The notes below the pieces were generated by a model. That model saw nothing but the letters and a program-made list of their open reading frames with translations. It was not told the origin of the DNA and made no database searches. DNA of 64,000 nt from CAZKAP01 sp964552195 (lineage in GTDB: Bacteria > Bacteroidota > Bacteroidia > Flavobacteriales > Flavobacteriaceae), in contig CAZKFM010000005.1 in assembly GCA_964552195.1 (NCBI GenBank), positions 124,001 to 188,000 of the forward strand. Direction: 5' to 3'. The translations under genes were made by a program, and so were the position numbers. Position 1 is the stretch's first letter. Each line of letters begins with the position of its first letter. Below, piece after piece: positions 51,242 through 60,536 of the stretch.

Positions 51242-51823
51242 ATGCTGGGTCTTAAGTTACCTACCGATCCGCGTTGGGTCGACATAGCCGAAAAGAACAT
51301 CGAAGAAATCCTTACCGATCATGCCTATTGCGAACAGAAAGCAGCCAGTACTGCGATATCCCTGATTGTTGGCTTCCCGGAGAAAACCGAGCTGGTCAGG
51401 GAGATGATCGCCCTGGCCAGGGAGGAAATGGGGCATTTTCACATGGTGCACGAGAAACTACTGAAACGGGGTTATACCCTGGGAAGAGAGCGCATGGATC
51501 ACTATGTACTGGAACTGATGAAGTTCTTTCCCAAAGGAGGCAGCCGGGAGGATCACCTGATCCATAAACTCCTGATTGCAGGCCTCATAGAAGCACGAAG
51601 CTGTGAACGATTCCGGCTGCTGTCCGAACATATAGCCGATGAAGATCTGGCCGAATTCTACCGCAAACTCATGGTTAGCGAAGCGAGCCATTACACCCTC
51701 TTTCTGAAGTTTGCCCGTCAGTTCGGAGATCGGGAAAGGGTGGATCGCAAGTGGCAGGAACTGCTGGATTACGAGGCGGACATCATGAAGAATCTGGGAA
51801 CCTCAGAGACCATGCACGGCTAA
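51242..51823 (+). CDS. miaE: tRNA-(ms2io6A)-hydroxylase
   Basis: 193 residues, ferritin-like di-iron four-helix bundle. Metal ligands: Glu and His in IALAREEMGHFHMVHEKL, the Glu of AGLIEARSCERF and Glu/His in LMVSEASHYTLFLKFA. It hydroxylates the ms2i6A modification beside the anticodon using O2. Divergent from eboA, with 83 bases shared upstream, and convergent on ppk1. Confidence 0.95.
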   Translation: MLGLKLPTDPRWVDIAEKNIEEILTDHAYCEQKAASTAISLIVGFPEKTELVREMIALAREEMGHFHMVHEKLLKRGYTLGRERMDHYVLELMKFFPKGGSREDHLIHKLLIAGLIEARSCERFRLLSEHIADEDLAEFYRKLMVSEASHYTLFLKFARQFGDRERVDRKWQELLDYEADIMKNLGTSETMHG

Positions 51824-51832
51824 TAAGTGGGA

Positions 51833-53926
51833 TTAGTCCTCTTCTTCCGATAGTTTCTCCTTGTAGTACTCATAAATGGCTATCTGCGAACGCACCGGCT
51901 CTGAAACCTGTTTCCGGTATGCATTGTCCTGTGCGGCATTGAAAACCCGGGCCTTCACATTATCTCTCCAGGAAATTTCAAAGGTATCCAGCAGTTCCTG
52001 CCGGATATCCGGATCGTAAATCGGACAACCCACTTCGACCCGGTTTTCAATATTCCGGGTCATCCAGTCCGCCGAGGAAATGTAGATTTTCGCTTCTCCC
52101 CCATTTCCGAAAATGTATAGCCTGGGGTGCTCGAGAAACTTATCCACCACACTGATGGCCTCGATGTTCTCGCTCATTCCGGGGACACCGGGAATGAGGC
52201 AGTTTACCCCTCTTATGATCAGCTTGATCTCCACCCCGGCCCTGGAGGCTTCGTACAGCTTATCGACCATGCGATAGGAAGTAAGACTGTTCATCTTGAT
52301 CTTGATCAGCCCCTTTTTCCCCTCCTTGGCCAGTGCGATTTCGTTGTCGATCAGGCGCGTGAGCGTATTCTTGGTGTAATGCGGGGATACGATCAGATGG
52401 CGATACTTGTGGATGCGGTAGCTGGTTTCGAAAAATTCGAATACCCGTTCTACCTCACGGAGAATGGTGTCATCCGCAGTGAACAGGGTATAATCCGTAT
52501 AAATACGAGCGGTAGACTCGTTGAAGTTTCCGGTACTGATAAAGCCGTAACGATTGATATTCTTGAGACCCTCCTTCCGCTCAACCAGACAGATCTTGCT
52601 GTGTACCTTAAGCCCCGGTATGCCGAAAATCAGTCGTATGCCTTCTTCCTGAAAACGGTTGGCGTACTCAATATTGGCCTTCTCGTCAAAACGCGCCTGC
52701 AGTTCGATCTGTACCGTAACCCGCTTGCCGTTGCGGGCCGCATTGATCAGAGCCGCCGCAACCTGCGAATTCTTCGCGAGCCTATATATGGTAATCTTTA
52801 TATCGGTAACGTCCGGATCCAGTGCTGCCTCCTTGAGGAAACTGATCAGGTAGGCATAGGTGTGATACGGAGCGAACTGTAGATAGTCCTTCTGTGCAAT
52901 CTGCCCGAATAGCGAACCGTCCAGTGCGAAACCTTTTATGGGTAAGGGGGGCATGGGCTTGTATAACAGCTCGGACTTACCCAGGTTCGGGAAGCGCATA
53001 TAGTCCTTTCGATTGTGGTATCGCCCTCCGGGAATCACGCTATCGGTCTCTTCTATATGCATCTTATTCTTCAGGAAACGAAGGGTATCGATCTTAATGC
53101 GCTTGTCGTACACAAAGCGTACCGGATCCGAAATGCGCCTGCCCTCCACGCTACTGGATATCTTATCAATGAAACTCTTGGAAAGATCGTCGTCTATATC
53201 CAGTTCCGCATCCCGGGTGATCTTGATCATGTGCGCGCTTATGGTATCATAATCGAACATGGGAAAGATCTCATCCAGATTAAAACGAATCAGGTCGTCG
53301 AGCAGGATCACATACTTTCTGCCGTCCAGATCGGGCAATACGACGAAGCGGTCCAGATTGCCCGGTATCTCTATCAGTGCATACTGGTTGTCCCTACTCC
53401 AGCGCCCCTGTTTGTGATCCCGAACATTTAACTCCATGCGAACGGCCAGATAGGCCGCTGTATCGTCGAGCATGGGAAAATCGGCAAGATCATTGAGAAC
53501 AATGGTGATCAGTTCAGGATGTACCTTCTCCTTAAAGAATTCATGCAGGAATTCCACATGCTGATCTTCAATCTCATTCTCGTCTATGATATAGATGTCG
53601 TGGGTCTTCAGCTCTTCTTTGATCGAATCCAGGATATGAAGGCTCTTAGCCTGCAATCGGATCACGTGCCGTGTAATTTCCTCGAGCAGATCCTTAGCCT
53701 TTTCTCCTCCTAGTGCGCTTTTACCCGACTTTCCGGCATCCACTATGCGCTTGACGGTCGCATAACGCACCTTGAAAAACTCGTCGAGGTTGTTGCTGAA
53801 TATTCCCAGAAACCTCAGCCGCTCAATCAGGGGCACTCTGCTGTCTGCGGCCTCCTGCAGGACGCGATCGTTGAAGTGGAGCCAGCTGATCTCCCGGTTG
53901 ATGTACTCGTTCTTCTTTCTAATCAT
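51833..53926 (-). CDS. ppk1: Polyphosphate kinase
   Basis: 697 residues, full length. The start NREISWLHFNDRVLQEA, the phosphate-binding CYP region IKITIYRLAKNSQVAAALINA, the autophosphorylated His in GIPGLKVHSKICLVER, and YGFISTGNFNESTARIYTDY mark PPK1. It builds polyphosphate from ATP, reversibly. It overlaps the SixA-like gene upstream by 8 bases, and a phosphatase-kinase pairing of this kind is common. Confidence 0.97.
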   Translation of the reverse strand: MIRKKNEYINREISWLHFNDRVLQEAADSRVPLIERLRFLGIFSNNLDEFFKVRYATVKRIVDAGKSGKSALGGEKAKDLLEEITRHVIRLQAKSLHILDSIKEELKTHDIYIIDENEIEDQHVEFLHEFFKEKVHPELITIVLNDLADFPMLDDTAAYLAVRMELNVRDHKQGRWSRDNQYALIEIPGNLDRFVVLPDLDGRKYVILLDDLIRFNLDEIFPMFDYDTISAHMIKITRDAELDIDDDLSKSFIDKISSSVEGRRISDPVRFVYDKRIKIDTLRFLKNKMHIEETDSVIPGGRYHNRKDYMRFPNLGKSELLYKPMPPLPIKGFALDGSLFGQIAQKDYLQFAPYHTYAYLISFLKEAALDPDVTDIKITIYRLAKNSQVAAALINAARNGKRVTVQIELQARFDEKANIEYANRFQEEGIRLIFGIPGLKVHSKICLVERKEGLKNINRYGFISTGNFNESTARIYTDYTLFTADDTILREVERVFEFFETSYRIHKYRHLIVSPHYTKNTLTRLIDNEIALAKEGKKGLIKIKMNSLTSYRMVDKLYEASRAGVEIKLIIRGVNCLIPGVPGMSENIEAISVVDKFLEHPRLYIFGNGGEAKIYISSADWMTRNIENRVEVGCPIYDPDIRQELLDTFEISWRDNVKARVFNAAQDNAYRKQVSEPVRSQIAIYEYYKEKLSEEED

Positions 53927-54413
53927 GTGATTTTAATTCGCTGGGCCTGAGTATCAGCTGGGTCCGGCCCTGCCCTAACGGTTCCCAGTTCTCGGATTCA
54001 AATACTATTTCGGCCAGGCCGGCGGTAGGCAGGTTGTCCAAAAACCGGTCACCCAGATGATTTACCAGATAGGTAAAGGCCTCATTGTGGCCAAACAGTA
54101 TCGCATGCTTCAGCCCCCGGTCCAATCCCCGGATCACGCCGAGGACCTGCTCGCCCGAAAAGTCATACATTTCCTCCAATACGCGTATGTCCGTTGGGTT
54201 TCGACCCCAAGTTCGGGCTGCAATTTCTGCGGTGTGCAAGGCCCTGATGGCCGGGCTGCTGATGATCTCTCCGGCGGATTCGGCCCGTTCGCCATAATGA
54301 CCCGCGATAAGTGCCACATCGCGTATGCCCCTATCCTTGAGGGTGCGGTCCCGATCCGAAACCGGATGCTCCCAGGAGGACTTTCCATGTCTTATAAAAG
54401 TGATCTTCTTCAA
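53919..54413 (-). CDS. SixA-like histidine phosphatase
   Basis: 164 residues, histidine phosphatase superfamily. The catalytic RHGKSSW (residues 8-14) opens the domain, RALHTAEIAAR holds the second Arg, and the distal His is in AILFGHNEAFT. Length and motifs fit SixA, which removes phosphate from phospho-histidine; others in the family act on small phosphates. Co-transcribed with ppk1 (8-base overlap); 16 bases after pdxH. Confidence 0.9.
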   Translation of the reverse strand: MKKITFIRHGKSSWEHPVSDRDRTLKDRGIRDVALIAGHYGERAESAGEIISSPAIRALHTAEIAARTWGRNPTDIRVLEEMYDFSGEQVLGVIRGLDRGLKHAILFGHNEAFTYLVNHLGDRFLDNLPTAGLAEIVFESENWEPLGQGRTQLILRPSELKSHD

Positions 54414-54429
54414 ATTAACCTCCGATGAT

Positions 54430-55080
54430 TTAAGGGGCCAACCGCTCCCTGTTCCAATTGTATTCGGAGTCCATTCGGTATCGAATCCGATCGTGCATGC
54501 GATTGGGACGCCCCTGCCAGAATTCGATCTCAGTTGGACGAATCAGAAACCCTCCCCAATAGGGCGGCCTGGGAACTTCAGTCCCTTCCGGGAACCGCTT
54601 CTCGAATTCCTCGAGTGCCTGGTCGAGCTCGTCCCTCGAAGTCACTACAGTACTCTGCCGGGAAGCCCAGGCTCCCAGTTTGCTCCCCCGCGGTCGACTA
54701 TCGTAGTACCCGTCTGAAAGGTTCTCGAGCAGTTTCTCCGCCTCACCTTTCCAGATCACCTGCCTTTCCATGGCCGGCCAGTAAAATGAGGCACACACCC
54801 TGTTGTTCTGGGCTATGGCCCTCCCCTTCTCGCTTTCGTAATTCGTAAAAAATTCTATGCCTTCATAGGTAAAACGCTTCATGAGTACCACCCGGCCCCT
54901 GGGGAAGCCATCAAGCCCCATGGTACTGAGCGTAAAGGCATTGGCTTCATCTACCGAGTCGCCCTGATCCACCTCTAGGAACCAATCGCGAAAGAGCTCA
55001 ATGGGGTTCTCCGGAAGCCCTTCCTCCAGCAGCTGGTTTCGTTGGTAATTCTTGCGGTAATCGCTCAGGTCTTTCTGCAT
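54430..55080 (-). CDS. pdxH: Pyridoxamine 5'-phosphate oxidase
   Basis: 216 residues, the usual length. MQKDLSDYRKNYQRNQLLEE is a PdxH opening, PRGRVVLMKRFTYEGIEFFTNYESEKG binds FMN, and the C-terminal EFWQGRPNRMHDRIRYR is the substrate and dimer signature. It makes pyridoxal phosphate, the cofactor used by ThrC here among others. First gene of the run pdxH-sixA-ppk1. Confidence 0.96.
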   Translation of the reverse strand: MQKDLSDYRKNYQRNQLLEEGLPENPIELFRDWFLEVDQGDSVDEANAFTLSTMGLDGFPRGRVVLMKRFTYEGIEFFTNYESEKGRAIAQNNRVCASFYWPAMERQVIWKGEAEKLLENLSDGYYDSRPRGSKLGAWASRQSTVVTSRDELDQALEEFEKRFPEGTEVPRPPYWGGFLIRPTEIEFWQGRPNRMHDRIRYRMDSEYNWNRERLAP

Positions 55081-55120
55081 GGCAATGGTGGCTAATAACT
55101 CAAAAAAAGCGGGTTTTCCG

Positions 55121-56059
55121 TCAGGAAATCCGGGCCTTCTTCCGGCCGCACAAAGTTAGTAAATCCAGTTCGAGTCCGTCCTCTGCAAGGACCACCGGGC
55201 TAAACTCCTGTCCGGCCTCCTTGAGAAAATCCTCCGGGCGCTTGTAGCGGGTGGAATAGTGCCCCAATATCAGGGCAGAAACCTCCGCCAGTCGCGCGAT
55301 CCGCCCAGCCTCCAGGGCAGTGGAGTGCCCGGTTCGTTCGCAGAGGTGGGACTCCGATTCCAGGAAGGTCGATTCATGATACAGACAATCCACACCCCGT
55401 ATAAGGGGTATCAGTTCCTCATTATAGGCCGTATCGCTGCAGAAGGCATAGCGCATCGGCTGGCTCGGGGGAAAGGTCAGCTCCGTATTGGGAATCACCC
55501 GTTCTCCAATCGCGTAGTCCAGACCGGATTTTAAGCCTGAATACAGCGTCTTGGGTATGTGGTACTCACGTACTTTCTCGATATTGAGTCGGCGTTCCGG
55601 GTAAAATTCCTCGAACAGGAACCCATTGGTGTATATCCGGTGTTTGAGGGGCAGGGTACTGATTCTCAGTCGCTCAGTCTCCATTAGGACTTGTGGCCCA
55701 TGGGATTCCAATTCGTGGAAGACCAACGGATAATTGGTCCATGAATCTCCCAGGCGGAGCAGCATAGTGATCGCTTCCTTCAGGCCTTTGGGTGCGTATA
55801 TGTGCAGCTCCGACTCCCGTCCAAGCAATCGAAAGGTCGATATTAATCCCGGCAGGCCAAAAAAATGGTCGCCATGCAGATGCGATATAAAAATGTGCTG
55901 TATGCGCGAGAACTTGACTTTCTGCCGTCTGAGCTGCACTTGGGTTCCCTCTCCGCAATCGATGAGGAAGAGTTTACCGGCGGCGTCCAGGACCTGGGAA
56001 GTGGGATTGGTAAGCCTTCGTGGTGTGGCGGAATAACAACCTAGTATCGTTAATTTCAT
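55121..56059 (-). CDS. rnz: Ribonuclease Z
   Basis: 312 residues from the ATG at 56057-56059, whose ATGA overlaps the stop of the preceding gene; a longer frame to 56074 is less likely. Metallo-beta-lactamase fold with the zinc motif FISHLHGDHFFGLPGLI, the long Gly-rich arm replaced by the shorter bacterial form, and further His and Asp ligands in YHESTFLESESHLCERTGHST and LILGHYSTRY. It cuts the 3' trailer of tRNA precursors, useful only for tRNAs without encoded CCA. Confidence 0.95.
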   Translation of the reverse strand: MKLTILGCYSATPRRLTNPTSQVLDAAGKLFLIDCGEGTQVQLRRQKVKFSRIQHIFISHLHGDHFFGLPGLISTFRLLGRESELHIYAPKGLKEAITMLLRLGDSWTNYPLVFHELESHGPQVLMETERLRISTLPLKHRIYTNGFLFEEFYPERRLNIEKVREYHIPKTLYSGLKSGLDYAIGERVIPNTELTFPPSQPMRYAFCSDTAYNEELIPLIRGVDCLYHESTFLESESHLCERTGHSTALEAGRIARLAEVSALILGHYSTRYKRPEDFLKEAGQEFSPVVLAEDGLELDLLTLCGRKKARIS

Positions 56060-56379
56060 AGACCGAGGTCCCACTGCATCTTTTCCATATCGATCAGGTC
56101 TCTTGCTTCCTGACGGGTGGGAGCCATGTTGATGGTTTCGGTCACCTCATCGTAGCTCAATCGCTCGCTGAGAATCACCAGAGCTCGCTGAGCATCCGAA
56201 AGCTTCTCGCGGTGCTGTTCCAGTAAGCCTATATCGCCTTCCCCCATGGAAGATCCGGGCCAGATCAGGACGAGATGACCCTCGGTCTGGTCCAATATAT
56301 CCTGCCAGTAATCCTGTATGGATTTCAACTCCTCTGGCAGTGATACCCATGCGATATCACCCTCTTGTTCTATCTGCAT
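56056..56379 (-). CDS. Conserved hypothetical protein between pyrB and rnz
   Basis: 107 residues, acidic, with no signal or membrane span. LVLIWPGSSMGEGDIGLLEQHRE and RALVILSERLSYDEV give a small alpha/beta fold; an STAS-like or chaperone-like role cannot be chosen. It sits between pyrB (1 base upstream) and rnz (4-base overlap), so it is translated with both. Confidence 0.7.
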   Translation of the reverse strand: MQIEQEGDIAWVSLPEELKSIQDYWQDILDQTEGHLVLIWPGSSMGEGDIGLLEQHREKLSDAQRALVILSERLSYDEVTETINMAPTRQEARDLIDMEKMQWDLGL

Positions 56380-56380
56380 A

Positions 56381-57307
56381 CTATTGAATTTTTGAAGCCA
56401 GCAGGTAGATAACCGCCATGCGTACGGCCACCCCGTTCTCGACCTGATCCAGAATTATGGAGGCATTGGAGTCGGCCATGTCTGAGCTGAGCTCCACACC
56501 TCTGTTTATCGGACCGGGATGCATGATCACGATATCCTTTCCGAGTCGTTCCCAACGCTCTCTATCCAGTCCATACAACATATGGTACTCCCGTGTACTG
56601 GGAAAATACTGGGCATCCAGGCGCTCGTTCTGCACACGAAGCATGTTTGCCACATCGCACCATTTCAAGGCCTGATCCAGTTCACTGAACACCTGAACCC
56701 CCATGGTTTCGATGTGTTTCGGAATCAGCGTAGGGGGGCCGCAAAGTGCCACTTCGGCACCGAGTAACTTTAGGGCGAAGATATTGGACAGCGCTACGCG
56801 TGAATGCAGTATATCACCGACTATGAGCACCTTCTTACCCCCGACTTCGCCCAGCCGCTCACGAATGGAATAACAATCCAGCAAGGCCTGCGTCGGATGC
56901 TCATGGGTGCCATCTCCAGCGTTTACGACCACCGAGTCCACCCGCTCAGAAAGAAAAAGGGCCGCCCCCGGACTGGGGTGCCGCATTACGAGCATATCCA
57001 CCTTCATGGCCAATATGTTATTCACTGTATCGACCAGGGTCTCGCCCTTGTTCACCGAAGACTGTGAGGCCGAAAAATTGATCACATCTGCCGATAGTCG
57101 TTTCTCGGCAAGCTCAAATGAGAGCTTGGTCCGTGTACTGTTTTCGAAAAATATATTGGCCAAAGTGATGTCCCTGAGCGAGGGAACCTTCTTGATCGGC
57201 CTGTTGATTACCTCCTTGAAATGATCCGCCGTTTCGAAAATCAGGTCGATATCCGATCGTTTCAGGTAGCGGATTCCGATCAGGTGATTGACGCTTAATT
57301 CACTCAT
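56381..57307 (-). CDS. pyrB: Aspartate carbamoyltransferase
   Basis: 308 residues, catalytic chain. Carbamoyl-phosphate loop FFENSTRTKLSFELAEKR, the mobile-loop STRT-SQSSVNKGETLVDT, VMRHPSPGAALFLS and the C-terminal MHPGPINRGVELSSDMAD. It forms carbamoyl-aspartate in pyrimidine synthesis. No pyrI regulatory chain adjoins it. Overlaps pyrR by 4 bases. Confidence 0.97.
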   Translation of the reverse strand: MSELSVNHLIGIRYLKRSDIDLIFETADHFKEVINRPIKKVPSLRDITLANIFFENSTRTKLSFELAEKRLSADVINFSASQSSVNKGETLVDTVNNILAMKVDMLVMRHPSPGAALFLSERVDSVVVNAGDGTHEHPTQALLDCYSIRERLGEVGGKKVLIVGDILHSRVALSNIFALKLLGAEVALCGPPTLIPKHIETMGVQVFSELDQALKWCDVANMLRVQNERLDAQYFPSTREYHMLYGLDRERWERLGKDIVIMHPGPINRGVELSSDMADSNASIILDQVENGVAVRMAVIYLLASKIQ

Positions 57308-57891
57308 GCCCCTTCATTAACCAGATATACTGCATCTTCTTTTTCAAATTCCATAAGGTGGACCAGGACCCTTTCTTCGTTGATGGCATCGACCTGACGC
57401 CCTTTATAGGTGGGCTGTATGGGCAGATGCCTGCTGAAGCGACGATCGATCAGGGTAAGCAGCTCGATCTCCCTGGGCCTTCCAAACGACTGTATGGCTG
57501 TCAAGGCGGCCCTTATGCTCCTGCCGGTATACAAGACGTCGTCTACGAACACTACTTTCTTGTCTTCCACCAAAAAGTCAATCTCCGTGGAGTTGGCCCG
57601 CAGGGCCTGGGGCTTCCTTCGGAAATCATCGCGGAAAAACGTGATATCCAGAGAGCCCAGGAGCACGTGGGGTATGCCGTAATGCTCTTCGAGCAATTGC
57701 TTGAATCGACGGGCGAGAAATGGCCCTCTGGGCTGTATGCCTATAAGGGCGGTATCTTCGAAATTCAGGTGACTTTCCAGCAACTGGCAGGCCAGTCGGT
57801 GGAAGATGATATTCATTTCCTTGGCGCTCAGTAAAAGCTTTCTGTTCTTCACTTGAATGTACTTGGTAAGCGACAAATATTCAATTTCCAA
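57304..57891 (-). CDS. pyrR: PyrR bifunctional regulator / uracil phosphoribosyltransferase
   Basis: 195 residues with the PRPP loop VVFVDDVLYTGRSIRAAL and the PyrR opening. In Gram-positives PyrR binds an RNA loop to control attenuation; in Bacteroidota this is less certain, so it may work mainly as an enzyme. It heads pyrR-pyrB-hypothetical-rnz. The 100 bases before it contain the rpsA terminator; I saw no convincing PyrR binding loop. Confidence 0.92.
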   Translation of the reverse strand: MEIEYLSLTKYIQVKNRKLLLSAKEMNIIFHRLACQLLESHLNFEDTALIGIQPRGPFLARRFKQLLEEHYGIPHVLLGSLDITFFRDDFRRKPQALRANSTEIDFLVEDKKVVFVDDVLYTGRSIRAALTAIQSFGRPREIELLTLIDRRFSRHLPIQPTYKGRQVDAINEERVLVHLMEFEKEDAVYLVNEGA

Positions 57892-57931
57892 AGTTACACA
57901 TTAATCCCACCCGTAATCTTTCAAATAAGAA

Positions 57932-57958
57932 AGCCGGGCACCTTCAAGGTGCCCGGCT
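57932..57958 (-). terminator. rpsA terminator
   Basis: AGCCGGGCACCT pairs perfectly with AGGTGCCCGGCT around a three-base loop (57944-57946), followed on the minus strand by CTTTCTTATTTG. Confidence 0.85.
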
Positions 57959-57991
57959 CCGCAATGAGAGTGTAACGGCCTTTATCGGCGG

Positions 57992-59893
57992 TTACTTCTT
58001 TTCTTTTTTGGAATCGGCTTCCATCTTGTCCTTCAGGGCCTGGAGCTGGGCGTTCGCATCGGCCAGAGTTGGCTTTGCTTCCTCGGCCTGGGCGCTCATC
58101 TTGCGACGGGCTGTGCGTACATTGCGCTCCTCCTGCTCGCGGAAAATGGCCGTATGACTGGCCACAACACGCTTGAAGTCCTTGTTGAATTCGATGATCT
58201 TAAACTGCGCCTCCTCACCCTTGGTGAGTTTCTTGCCGTCTTCCTTTTCCATGTGCCGCTGGGGAACGAAACCGGTTACGTCCTCATTGAACTGAACAGT
58301 AGCCCCCTTGTCCATGACTTCGTCTATGGACGCGGTATGGATGGTACCTTCTGCGAATTCGACTTCGTACTTATCCCAGGGGTTCTCGGTAGTCTGCTTG
58401 TGTCCCAGGCTCAGTTTACGAGCCTCCACATCGAGTTCGAGCACCTCCACTTCGAGCACGTCGCCCACGTTCACAAATTCGGATGGGTGCTTGACCTTCT
58501 TGGTCCAGGACAAATCGGATATATAAATGAGTCCGTCGATGCCTTCTTCCATTTCCAGGAATACGCCGAAATTGGTGAAATTACGCACCACGCCTTTGTG
58601 ACGTGATCCTACGGGGTACTTCGAAGTGATGTCCGTCCAGGGGTCGGGAGTCAGCTGCTTGATGCCCAGTGACATCTTGCGATCCTCCTTGTCCATAGTC
58701 AATACCACGGCTTCTACTTCCTCTCCCACCTTCACGAAATCCTGGGCTGACCTCAGGTGAGTGGACCAGGACATTTCTGAAACGTGAATCAGGCCTTCGA
58801 CTCCGTCGGCCACCTCGATAAAGGCACCGTAATCTGCGATAACAACCACCTTACCCTTAACCTTGTCGCCAATTTGTATGGTATCGCCAATGGCTTCCCA
58901 TGGATGCTTCTCAAGCTGCTTGAGTCCCAGCTGTATGCGGGATTTGTTGTCGTCGAAGTCCAGGATAACCACGTTGAGTTTCTGGTCCAGCTCCACCACC
59001 TCGTTGGGGTGGTTGATACGGCTCCAGGAGAGATCGGTAATGTGGACCAGTCCGTCCACTCCGCCCAGGTCGATAAATACTCCGTAGGAAGTGATGTTCT
59101 TGACCACTCCTTCCAGTACCTGGCCTTTCTCCAATTGAGAAATGATCTCCTTTTTCTGAATTTCGATATCCGCCTCGATCAGGGCCTTGTGGGAAACCAC
59201 GACATTCTTGAATTCGTGGTTGATTTTGACCACTTTGAATTCCATGTTCTTGCCGACATACTGATCGTAATCGCGTATGGGCTTGACATCGATTTGGGAT
59301 CCGGGCAGGAATGCCTCGATTCCGAATACATCCACGATCATACCGCCTTTGGTACGGCATTTCACAAAGCCCTGGACAATCTCCTCGTTGTCGTGTGCCT
59401 TGTTTACGCGATCCCAGGCCTTTATGGTACGGGCCTTCCGGTGCGAAAGTACGAGCTGACCGGTGCGGTCCTCACGGATGTCAATCAATACCTCAACCTT
59501 ATCCCCTACCTTGAGGTCGGGGTTGTAGCGAAATTCGTTTAACGAGATGACGCCCTCGGACTTGGCGTTGATGTCGATGATGGCTTCCCGGTCCGTCATG
59601 TGAATAACGGTTCCCTCGACAACCTCCTCATCGGCGGTGTCCACAAAGTTCTCCGTGACCAGGGCCTCGAATTCCTTTAACTTACTGTCATCGACTCGTT
59701 CGATACCCTCTTCGTACTTATCCCAGTCGAAATTATTTAGAAATTCCTGGGGGTCAACATCGGGTTGTTCGGTTTGGGAGGGTTCCTCTGTTGAAGCGTT
59801 TTCCTGTGCGAATCCGGCCTCAGCCGCAGGGGCGGCATTTTCTTCGGGCGCTTGGGTGTTTACTGCGCCTTCCTTTTGCTGTTCTTCAGCCAT
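57992..59893 (-). CDS. rpsA: 30S ribosomal protein S1
   Basis: 633 residues from the ATG at 59893 (MAEEQQKE); the frame reaches 59941 but the extra residues are unlike the family. An acidic N-terminal extension of about 60 residues (PEENAAPAAEAGFAQENAS) precedes six S1 (OB) repeats, visible as GTVIHMTDREAIIDINAK, GFVKCRTKGGMIVDVFG, GVVKNITSYGVFIDLGGV, GKVVVIADYGAFIEVADG, GVVRNFTNFGVFLEMEEG and ASIDEVMDKGATVQFNED. S1 helps the ribosome load mRNA, which matters in a phylum that seldom uses Shine-Dalgarno pairing. Confidence 0.97.
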   Translation of the reverse strand: MAEEQQKEGAVNTQAPEENAAPAAEAGFAQENASTEEPSQTEQPDVDPQEFLNNFDWDKYEEGIERVDDSKLKEFEALVTENFVDTADEEVVEGTVIHMTDREAIIDINAKSEGVISLNEFRYNPDLKVGDKVEVLIDIREDRTGQLVLSHRKARTIKAWDRVNKAHDNEEIVQGFVKCRTKGGMIVDVFGIEAFLPGSQIDVKPIRDYDQYVGKNMEFKVVKINHEFKNVVVSHKALIEADIEIQKKEIISQLEKGQVLEGVVKNITSYGVFIDLGGVDGLVHITDLSWSRINHPNEVVELDQKLNVVILDFDDNKSRIQLGLKQLEKHPWEAIGDTIQIGDKVKGKVVVIADYGAFIEVADGVEGLIHVSEMSWSTHLRSAQDFVKVGEEVEAVVLTMDKEDRKMSLGIKQLTPDPWTDITSKYPVGSRHKGVVRNFTNFGVFLEMEEGIDGLIYISDLSWTKKVKHPSEFVNVGDVLEVEVLELDVEARKLSLGHKQTTENPWDKYEVEFAEGTIHTASIDEVMDKGATVQFNEDVTGFVPQRHMEKEDGKKLTKGEEAQFKIIEFNKDFKRVVASHTAIFREQEERNVRTARRKMSAQAEEAKPTLADANAQLQALKDKMEADSKKEKK

Positions 59894-60006
59894 GCTGAAA
59901 GGGTGCTTTGTATCCTGCAGCCGGCCGGATTTAAGTACCATCTGCAGAAGATGTTTTGTAATCGTTTCCCTCCTTGATTTCCAGCCTGATACATCAAAAA
60001 GGATGG

Positions 60007-60037
60007 CAAAAGTAATCTTAATTTAAGCTATCACCAA
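60007..60037 (-). promoter_or_regulatory. rpsA promoter
   Basis: On the minus strand TTG (60035-60037), 20 bases, TACTTTTG (60007-60014): both boxes match the Bacteroidota consensus. The predicted 5' leader to 59893 is about 107 bases and may carry autoregulation. Confidence 0.65.
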
Positions 60038-60092
60038 GTAATCGACCGATATTTGTATACTTTCGATATACGAACAACTAAAATCCATAAAA

Positions 60093-60473
60093 ATGAGTGT
60101 TAAAGACAAGTACAAAGCCGTACTGGAACTGGGAGAAGAACTACAAATAAAAGGCGGCGATGTGCGCGAAGAAGGGGGAACCCTGTTGATCAAGGGAGAG
60201 GCAGCCACACCTTATGAAAAAAACATACTCTGGGACAAGATAAAAGAGATCGGGGGCGAATCTCCTTCTGATCTCAAGGCGAATATAACCGTGGCCGACG
60301 ACAGCATTTACCACCGTCACGTAGTAAAATCAGGCGAATCACTGAGTCTGATCGCCAAACAGTACTACGGAGATCCCATGAAATACCGTAAAATATTTGA
60401 GGCCAATAGCGATCTGCTGGACAATCCGGACCTGATACACCCCGGTCAGGAACTCATCATACCCAATCTCTAA
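60093..60473 (+). CDS. LysM domain protein (BON-LysM type)
   Basis: 126 residues without a signal peptide. The N-terminal part (about 1-72) resembles a BON-like domain (LQIKGGDVREEGGTLLIKGEA), and the C-terminus is a complete LysM (HVVKSGESLSLIAKQYYGDPMKYRKIFEAN ... IHPGQELIIPNL). This layout matches the YgaU/Kbp potassium-binding protein family, which is cytosolic. Divergent from rpsA. Confidence 0.85.
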   Translation: MSVKDKYKAVLELGEELQIKGGDVREEGGTLLIKGEAATPYEKNILWDKIKEIGGESPSDLKANITVADDSIYHRHVVKSGESLSLIAKQYYGDPMKYRKIFEANSDLLDNPDLIHPGQELIIPNL

Positions 60474-60536
60474 ACGGGCTACGCCACTACTCGAGTTTAT
60501 CTTTAAGGGATCCGGGAGGACCTGTATTTCCCGTAT

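Noticed and set aside
57892..57991. PyrR-controlled attenuator before pyrR
   Set aside because: The one strong hairpin there is placed and oriented as the rpsA terminator, and no anti-terminator or PyrR binding loop could be recognised.
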